In this document: in pieces, positions 15,239 through 20,435 of the stretch
How positions within the stretch are numbered: the first letter of the stretch is position 1
Layout of the letters: each line of letters starts with the position of its first letter
From: CAZKUN01 sp964555935
GTDB taxonomy: Bacteria; Armatimonadota; Zipacnadia; Zipacnadales; VGFC01
NCBI GenBank assembly: GCA_964555935.1
Contig: CAZKUN010000170.1
Location: 1 to 20,435, forward strand
DNA: 20,435 bases
Reading direction: 5' to 3'
Translations under genes and position numbers: made by a program
The notes under the pieces: model-generated
What the model saw: only the letters and a program-made list of their open reading frames with translations
Databases searched by the model: none
Told to the model about the DNA's origin: nothing

Positions 15239-16972
15239 GTGTCAGACTCAGTTCGCTTCATATCCCTCGGCGGCACCCAGCAGATCGGCAAGAACATGCT
15301 CGTGATCGAGCAGGGCGAAGATCTGCTCATCATCGACTGCGGCGTCATGTTCCCGGATGAGACGCTGCCCGGCGTCGACGTCATCTTGCCGGACATGACG
15401 TACCTCTTCGAGAACCGCGACCGTATCGTCGGTCTCGTGGTGACCCACGGACATGAGGATCACCTCGGCGCGGTCCCGTATCTCATGGAGCAGTTGGCGA
15501 TCGACGTGTACGGCACCCCGCTCACCCTCGGCCTGCTTGAGAGCAAGCTCGAGGAATTCGAGCCGCTGGACGGGAGCCAGCTCATTGAGATCCAGGCCGA
15601 CCAGACCCGCGACATCGGCCCCTTCAAGATCGAGTTCTTCCGCGTCAGCCACAGCATCCCCGACGGCGTCGCGCTGGCGATCCAAACAGATGAAGGCCTC
15701 ATCGTTCACACCAGCGATTTCAAGTTCGACCACACCCCGCCCGACGGCAAGGTGACGGACTTCCACATGCTCGCCGAATTGGGCCGGCGCGATGTTTCGC
15801 TCCTCATCGCCGACTGCACCAATGCCGAGCGACCGGGCCACACCCCATCCGAGCAACTAGTGATAGCCGCCTTCAGGAATCTGTTCCGCGAGGCCGAGGC
15901 CCGCGTGATCGTCACCACCTTCGCCTCCAACGTCAACCGCCTCCAGCAAGTCATCGATGTGGCCTGCGAGTGCGGACGCAGAGTTGCCGTTGAGGGCCGC
16001 AGCATGGTGCGCATAGTGGCCGTCGCGCAGGAACTCGGCTACCTCAACATCCCCCCCGGCGTCCAAGTGCCGGTCGAGGAGGTCGACGGCTTGCCCCGCG
16101 ACTCGGTCGCCATCCTCACCACCGGCAGCCAGGGCGAGCCGTTCAGCGCCCTCCGGCGAATCGCCGAGGGTCGCCACAAGCGCATCAAGATCGAAGAAGG
16201 CGACATGGTCATCATGTCAGCCAGTCCGATTCCCGGCAACGAGACGCTCATCTCAGCCACGATCAACAGCCTCCTCGGCCAGGGCGCCCGCGTCATCTAC
16301 GGCAAGGACCAACAGGTCCACGTCTCGGGCCATGCCAGCCGCGAAGAGCTGAAGATGGTGCTCAGCCTCGTGCGGCCGCGCAACGTGGTGCCGACTCACG
16401 GCGAATTGCGGCACATGGTCAAGTTCCGAGAGCTGGCTGTTGAGATGGGGATGCCCTACGAGAACTGCTTCCTCCTCGGCCCTGGCGATTCCGTCGAGTT
16501 GCGCGACGGCAAGGCGCGCCCCGGCGCATCGGTCGAGGCGGGCGCGGTCAACGTGGACGGGCTCGGCGTCGGTGACGTCGGCGAGGTCGTGATCCGCGAC
16601 CGCCAGGACCTCTCTCGCCACGGGATCTTCATGCCCGTCCTGGCCGTGGACGCCGAGACATTCGATCCTCTCGCGCCGCCGGATTCGTACTCCCGCGGCT
16701 TCATCTACATGAAGGACGCGCAAGACATTGTCGACGAGGCCAATGCCCGCGCGCTCCAGGCTGTCTACGACGCCCAGGGCGAAGAAGAGATGGACCTCGA
16801 GACCCTCAAGGCGCGCGTGAAAGCGGCCGTGCGGAAGTACCTCTACGCCATCACCGAGCGCAGGCCTATCGTCTTGCCGATCATCGTCCCCGTCGGCGAG
16901 GAGCCCGAGGACGACGAGGACGGGGATGACGCCGGCGATGTGGAGGTCGCCGAGGAACCCTCACTGTTCTGA
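15239..16972 (+). CDS. rnj: Ribonuclease J
   Basis: RNase J is a metallo-beta-lactamase/beta-CASP nuclease with 5'-3' exo- and endonuclease activity, used in mRNA decay and rRNA processing. The 577-residue product has the metal-binding HGHEDHLG (residues 70-77), a downstream HTSDFKFD metal site, the beta-CASP segments TTFASNVNRLQQ and TTGSQGEPFSAL, and IPGNE, then HVSGHASREELKM and PTHGELRHM, all in order. The last ~25 residues are strongly acidic (GEEPEDDEDGDDAGDVEVAE). The GTG at 15239 has AAAGGA (15223-15228) ten bases before it; the frame is open further 5' but overlaps the glycosylase gene. RNase J with PNPase in one cluster matches the rnjB/pnp neighbourhood of Bacillus. The stop codon overlaps an ATG at 16972 that I do not take as a gene start. 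Confidence 0.96.
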   Translation: MSDSVRFISLGGTQQIGKNMLVIEQGEDLLIIDCGVMFPDETLPGVDVILPDMTYLFENRDRIVGLVVTHGHEDHLGAVPYLMEQLAIDVYGTPLTLGLLESKLEEFEPLDGSQLIEIQADQTRDIGPFKIEFFRVSHSIPDGVALAIQTDEGLIVHTSDFKFDHTPPDGKVTDFHMLAELGRRDVSLLIADCTNAERPGHTPSEQLVIAAFRNLFREAEARVIVTTFASNVNRLQQVIDVACECGRRVAVEGRSMVRIVAVAQELGYLNIPPGVQVPVEEVDGLPRDSVAILTTGSQGEPFSALRRIAEGRHKRIKIEEGDMVIMSASPIPGNETLISATINSLLGQGARVIYGKDQQVHVSGHASREELKMVLSLVRPRNVVPTHGELRHMVKFRELAVEMGMPYENCFLLGPGDSVELRDGKARPGASVEAGAVNVDGLGVGDVGEVVIRDRQDLSRHGIFMPVLAVDAETFDPLAPPDSYSRGFIYMKDAQDIVDEANARALQAVYDAQGEEEMDLETLKARVKAAVRKYLYAITERRPIVLPIIVPVGEEPEDDEDGDDAGDVEVAEEPSLF

Positions 16973-16998
16973 TGAAGGGACATTCGCGCCGTCATGTA

Positions 16999-17020
16999 GC
17001 ACCGGCGCCCTCGCCGGTGC
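16999..17020. repeat. Small intergenic palindrome, copy 3
   Basis: GCACCGGCG (16999-17007) and CGCCGGTGC (17012-17020) are perfect inverted repeats around CCCT. It fills the gap between the RNase J stop and the ribosome site of the next gene. The inner GGCG/CGCC stem is shared with copy 1 while the outer arms differ. Confidence 0.7.
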
Positions 17021-17046
17021 AGGCGTCGCTGTCCGAGGAACCTGTC

Positions 17047-19107
17047 ATGGCAACCGAGTGTGAAATCAGGCGGTGTGATCGGTGCGCGCTCGACCGCAGA
17101 TACCCGGCGCCGCCTGAACTCACGCGTCCCATCCCGCGCGGGTGGGAAGACGTGCTCGCCGAGGTTGAACGGCTCAACGTCCCCCTCGTCGCATTCGGCC
17201 AGACCCTCTTCTGGGATGAGCCCCCCAAGGCCATCCTGCGGCTCATGCTGGACCAACTCGCGCCCAACGTCCCCACGATCGCAGGCATACACGACTCCGA
17301 CTACTTCAGCAAGCTGCATGGCCGCGGCGATCGGGGCGAGGGCTTTGTTGTCTGGGCGAACAACGACTGGAGCAATCGCGCGCTCTGGGCCGCCGTCGGC
17401 GAGACCACGTCGCTCTTCGGCGCCGAAGAACCGCCCGAGGCCGCCGAACTCCACCGCGCCGGCGTCCCGCTGAAGCACCTTGCCGCATCCTCGGCTGAAG
17501 ACGCGGATGAGTTCATCGATCGCGTCACCTCAGCCTATGGCTGGCGTGGCGTCGCCCAGCTCGGGCCAGTCGACCACATCGCGCGCGACGTGAAGGTCTC
17601 CCAGGCCGGCGACGCGCTCGTTGAGCTGCTCGATTGGGGGATGTCCGAGACCATCGGCCTCCTCGTCGGCTCCGAGACCCAGCGCGCGGCCGAGGCCAAA
17701 GCGCAGGAACTCTCCGATCGCTTGCGCGGCAGAATCGCCGAGATGCAGGACGCCACCGTCGCTCAACTCTACGAGCGCCTCATCATCGATTGGTACGCGG
17801 ACGTGCTCGGCTATCGGCCGAAGAACATGACCGCTACAACGACCGGTGACTACCTGCAGTTCAACCGCGAGACATGCACCCGGGCCCGGTTCCAGGCAGT
17901 GCAATCGTTCCTCTGCCACAAGGTCGGGCTGTGCGCGACGGAGACCTACAACGACGCCGTCGCCGGGCAGGGAATGTACGGGCTGGATCAGTTCGGCGAG
18001 GGCGCCATACCCTTCGACCTCATCGTCCCCGGTCGCGGCCGAGGCACGGTGCGGATTCTCGATCGCGAAATCCGAGCCGAGCTTGAGACCGAGCCGCTGG
18101 TTATCAGGACCGCCGAGCGCTGCACCGACGTCGAAGGCCTCGCCGAACTCATCGAGGGCGAGATCGGCACCGATGCCGCGCTGTGTGGCAAGGCCTTGCT
18201 CGGGCCCGTGATGTTCTGCAGCGAGGCAATCCTCGTCCTGCACGAGGGAGCCTCCTCGTACGTCCCGCGCACGCAGCTGTTCCTCAGCCGCCTCAACAGC
18301 TCGTGCGGCTCCATCCGCACCTACCCAATCCTGCGGCTGCGCCACCGCGCCTATGACGCGCTCGCGTCGTCCAAGGTCTCGTTCCGCCTCCCCGACCACC
18401 TCGCCGAGGCCTTCGGGTCGCGCGAGATCACTGCATCCGAGTTCGGCGGACGCTGGCGCAAGGTCTGCGAGGATCAGCAGAACCTCATCAAGCGGCTCCG
18501 GCGCGCCAGAGGCCCCAAAGCGCTGCTTGATATCATCGCCGAGGAGATGCCCGATGGCTGGGACACCCTCGCCGACGAACTCGAATCAGCCCGCGAAACC
18601 CTCCGCGAGATCGGCGCGGACATCGATCACACGCGCGAGCGGCTTGCCTCGCTCCGCGAGAGCGAAACCCGCGCGCGCGGACGCCGAGGCGAACTCGAGC
18701 GCCGCAGTGGCGGGCTCCGGCGCGAGGAATTGGACGGGGCTGACCCGGAGCCGCGCCAGGCCCTTCGGACGCTGATCTCAGTCATCGCCGGAGAAGTCCG
18801 CCAATACCGCGCCCGCCGCAGGGAGCTGTGCGCCGAGATCACCGAGCTAGCCAAGAGCGCCGTCGCCGATGATGCCCGCGCAACCATCGCCCGCATCACG
18901 CGTGAGGTCGAGATCAAGCGCATGGCCATCGCTCGCCGGGCGCTCCTCACGACCCACATGGAACTCGGCAACCGCCGCCCGACCGGCTGGTGGTTCAGCG
19001 TCGCGGATCCATCCGGCGACTGGTTCCAGGAAGCCGTGCGGCTGAGCGAAGTGTGGCTCGAGGACCTCACCAATTCGGACTGCTGCGACGGCTGCGGAGC
19101 CTCATAG
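17047..19107 (+). CDS. Unknown 686-residue cytoplasmic protein with cysteine clusters and coiled coil
   Basis: I do not recognise this protein. It opens with a Cys cluster (Cys5, Cys10, Cys13) and ends with CC-DG-C (679, 680, 683), so its two ends could jointly bind a metal. Residues 45-125 look like a conserved core: VPLVAFGQTLFWDEPPKAIL, IAGIHDSDYFSKL and WANNDWSNRALWAAVGET. The middle (about 240-470) is mixed alpha/beta with many Cys and Arg. Residues ~505-640 are charged, Leu-heptad-like helices, probably coiled coil. There is no signal peptide or membrane helix. The ATG at 17047 has GAGGAA at 17035-17040. An in-frame ATG at 16972 overlaps the rnj stop and would put a palindromic element inside the protein, so I reject it. 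dapF starts two bases after the stop, so the two are surely co-transcribed. Function unknown. Confidence 0.85.
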   Translation: MATECEIRRCDRCALDRRYPAPPELTRPIPRGWEDVLAEVERLNVPLVAFGQTLFWDEPPKAILRLMLDQLAPNVPTIAGIHDSDYFSKLHGRGDRGEGFVVWANNDWSNRALWAAVGETTSLFGAEEPPEAAELHRAGVPLKHLAASSAEDADEFIDRVTSAYGWRGVAQLGPVDHIARDVKVSQAGDALVELLDWGMSETIGLLVGSETQRAAEAKAQELSDRLRGRIAEMQDATVAQLYERLIIDWYADVLGYRPKNMTATTTGDYLQFNRETCTRARFQAVQSFLCHKVGLCATETYNDAVAGQGMYGLDQFGEGAIPFDLIVPGRGRGTVRILDREIRAELETEPLVIRTAERCTDVEGLAELIEGEIGTDAALCGKALLGPVMFCSEAILVLHEGASSYVPRTQLFLSRLNSSCGSIRTYPILRLRHRAYDALASSKVSFRLPDHLAEAFGSREITASEFGGRWRKVCEDQQNLIKRLRRARGPKALLDIIAEEMPDGWDTLADELESARETLREIGADIDHTRERLASLRESETRARGRRGELERRSGGLRREELDGADPEPRQALRTLISVIAGEVRQYRARRRELCAEITELAKSAVADDARATIARITREVEIKRMAIARRALLTTHMELGNRRPTGWWFSVADPSGDWFQEAVRLSEVWLEDLTNSDCCDGCGAS

Positions 19108-19109
19108 GA

Positions 19110-19937
19110 ATGACCGAAGTCCCGTTCACCAAACTCCAGGGCCTCGGCAACAACTTCGTCCTCATCCACGAGGCCGCGACCGGGCCCCTCGACTGGCCAG
19201 GCCTCGCTCCGAGGATCTGCGCGCATCACTTCGGCGTCGGGGCCGATGGTCTCCTGGTGGCGTCGCCGTCGGAGAACGCCGACGTCCGCATGCGCTACTT
19301 CGATCCCGATGGCAGCGAGGACATGTGCGGCAACGGCCTCCGATGCGTCGTCCGCTGGTCCCACGCTACCGGGGTCGCGCCGCATCAGATGATCGTCGAG
19401 ACCATCGCCGGCCTGCGGCGTTGCGAGGTCCTGGAAGGCGGGACCGTCCGCGCGGAGATGGGCGAGCCGATTCTCAAGACCGATCTGCTCCCGGCCATCG
19501 CGGACCCGGACCGCCTCTTCGACCATCCCGTCACCGTCAACGGGCGGACCTATCCCGTCACGGGGCTGAGCTTTGGCACGACCCACGCCGTGATCATCGG
19601 CCACGACCGCGGTCACGAGCATTGGGATGAGGACAGCGCCGCGCTCGAGGTCCACGAGATGTTTCCGGCCCGCACCACTGTCGATTGGGTGGAGGTCGTG
19701 TCGCGCGATCACATCCTCATGCGCCCGTGGGAGCGGAGGCTGGGCGAGACTCTCGCCTGCGGCACGGGCGCGTGTGCATCCGCCGTCGCGACGACGCTGC
19801 ACGACCTGACGGATCGCACGGTTCGCGTTGAGATGGACGGCGGCGGGTTGCTGGTACAGTGGCAGGCCGACAACCAGGTCATCGCGACCGGTCGCGCCGA
19901 AATCGTCTACCGTGGAACGTACATCGACGCTCCATGA
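19110..19937 (+). CDS. dapF: Diaminopimelate epimerase
   Basis: DapF interconverts LL- and meso-diaminopimelate, giving the form used in lysine synthesis and peptidoglycan. The 275-residue product has both catalytic cysteines, Cys73 in DMCGNGLRC and Cys217 in ETLACGTGACAS, and the N-terminal FTKLQGLGNNFVLI. Some substrate-contact motifs differ from the family text I remember: FDPDGSE for FNADGSE, SFGTTHAV for xxGNPHxV, and TTVDWVEV for TNVNFVEV, so several Asn are replaced by Asp or Thr. The ATG at 19110 is two bases after the upstream stop, with GGAG at 19096-19099. The stop overlaps the next start (ATGA), so downstream translation is coupled. Confidence 0.93.
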   Translation: MTEVPFTKLQGLGNNFVLIHEAATGPLDWPGLAPRICAHHFGVGADGLLVASPSENADVRMRYFDPDGSEDMCGNGLRCVVRWSHATGVAPHQMIVETIAGLRRCEVLEGGTVRAEMGEPILKTDLLPAIADPDRLFDHPVTVNGRTYPVTGLSFGTTHAVIIGHDRGHEHWDEDSAALEVHEMFPARTTVDWVEVVSRDHILMRPWERRLGETLACGTGACASAVATTLHDLTDRTVRVEMDGGGLLVQWQADNQVIATGRAEIVYRGTYIDAP

Positions 19938-20435
19938 ACGACTCATTCCGACGCAACCTATCGAAGCTAACTGTCCTGCACGTGGATCGCGTGAAGCAGG
20001 CCTACGAGGAACCGATGAGGCGCGGCAATAACAGGAATCTCAGCGAACCGATCGCGGTGCTAAACCGCGTGGACATCGTGGAGAACGGCGATCCGCTTGT
20101 CGAGGTCGTCAACGGCGAGGGCGGGATCTACGTCTGCTGCGATCGGCGCATCTGGCTGCGCCAGGCGGCGGTCGGGATGCTCCTCCGCGCCCAGAAGATG
20201 CTGCCGCCGAGCCTGCACCTCTTCATCTTCGAGGGCTACCGCTCGCTTCAGCGCCAGCGCGATCTCTACGAGCGTTTCTACGCGCGCTCATTCGTCGAGC
20301 ACCCCGACTGGCCCAACAATATTCGCCGCCGCGAGATCAACCGCTTCGTCGCGCCCCCGGACGTGAAGTGCCCGCCTGGCCATTGCACCGGCGGCGCCGT
20401 CGATCTCACCCTCATCGACGACGAGGGCGAGGAGT
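19934..20435 (+). CDS. D-alanyl-D-alanine dipeptidase, M15 (VanX/DdpX) type, 3' truncated by window end
   Basis: The frame starting ATG at 19934 stays open to the window end (167 codons). It overlaps the dapF stop as ATGA. It shows the VanX-like pattern: EGYRSLQRQRDLYERF with the transition-state Arg103, FVAPP (138-142), and the first zinc motif GHCTGGAVDLTLID with His150 and Asp157. The later Glu and His expected in this family lie beyond the window. Such enzymes split D-Ala-D-Ala; VanX does so for vancomycin resistance, while DdpX-type members recycle cell-wall D-Ala. Nothing here points to a van operon (no vanH or vanA nearby in view), so a cell-wall recycling role beside dapF is more likely. 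There is no signal peptide. Confidence 0.85.
   Translation, partial: MNDSFRRNLSKLTVLHVDRVKQAYEEPMRRGNNRNLSEPIAVLNRVDIVENGDPLVEVVNGEGGIYVCCDRRIWLRQAAVGMLLRAQKMLPPSLHLFIFEGYRSLQRQRDLYERFYARSFVEHPDWPNNIRRREINRFVAPPDVKCPPGHCTGGAVDLTLIDDEGEE

Noticed and set aside
16972..17046. Upstream ATG overlapping the RNase J stop as the start of the unknown protein
   Set aside because: It would encode the palindromic element; the other two palindromes lie between genes, and a good ribosome site precedes the ATG at 17047.
18627..19946. 439-codon minus-strand open frame
   Set aside because: It lies opposite the unknown protein and dapF, both clearly coding; the translation shows no family motif. Long antisense frames are expected at this GC content.
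19934..20435. Vancomycin-resistance vanX gene
   Set aside because: The family motif fits, but there are no vanH/vanA-type genes in view and the gene is coupled to dapF, so a resistance label is not supported.

Overview
The window is GC-rich bacterial DNA, almost fully coding, with one gene on the minus strand and all others on the plus strand. The first gene is a prepilin-like protein with an H-X9-DG C-terminal motif. A Tat-exported Gfo/Idh/MocA oxidoreductase and RNase J are also present. This mix is typical of Armatimonadota and, less specifically, of Planctomycetota, Hydrogenedentota and relatives. I favour an Armatimonadota-like organism, but this is inference; no rRNA or other decisive marker is present.

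Layout. (1) 17-788: a stand-alone prepilin-like gene with a perfect Shine-Dalgarno site and a strong hairpin terminator. (2) 829-4755: a proline operon in which a previously unnamed ankyrin-repeat protein lies between proA and proB. (3) 4756-5619: a converging and diverging spacer block around a small minus-strand lipoprotein with a very acidic, His-ending tail. (4) 5620-7288: a Tat-signal oxidoreductase, then a small protein with eight cysteines that could form two zinc sites. (5) 7326-20435: a long run rpsO, pnp, M16 peptidase, dapB, asd, dapA, family-4 uracil-DNA glycosylase, RNase J, a 686-residue unknown protein, dapF, and a VanX/DdpX-type D-Ala-D-Ala dipeptidase cut by the window end. 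A good sigma-70 promoter and a structured leader precede rpsO.

Block 5 joins RNA metabolism (S15, PNPase, RNase J) with diaminopimelate/lysine and peptidoglycan precursor synthesis (DapB, Asd, DapA, DapF, the dipeptidase). It resembles the rpsO-pnp-M16-asd-dapA-rnjB neighbourhood of Bacillus, with dapB, a DNA glycosylase, an unknown protein and dapF added. Block 2 makes proline: ProB phosphorylates glutamate and ProA reduces the product.

The best candidates for undescribed biology are the 686-residue protein between rnj and dapF, the ankyrin protein inside the proline operon, a set of small intergenic palindromes whose arms differ in sequence but keep pairing, the RGG and Gly-Ser-Glu tail on PNPase, and the two-site cysteine protein before rpsO. 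I saw no tRNA, rRNA, CRISPR array, insertion sequence, phage gene or obvious defence system.
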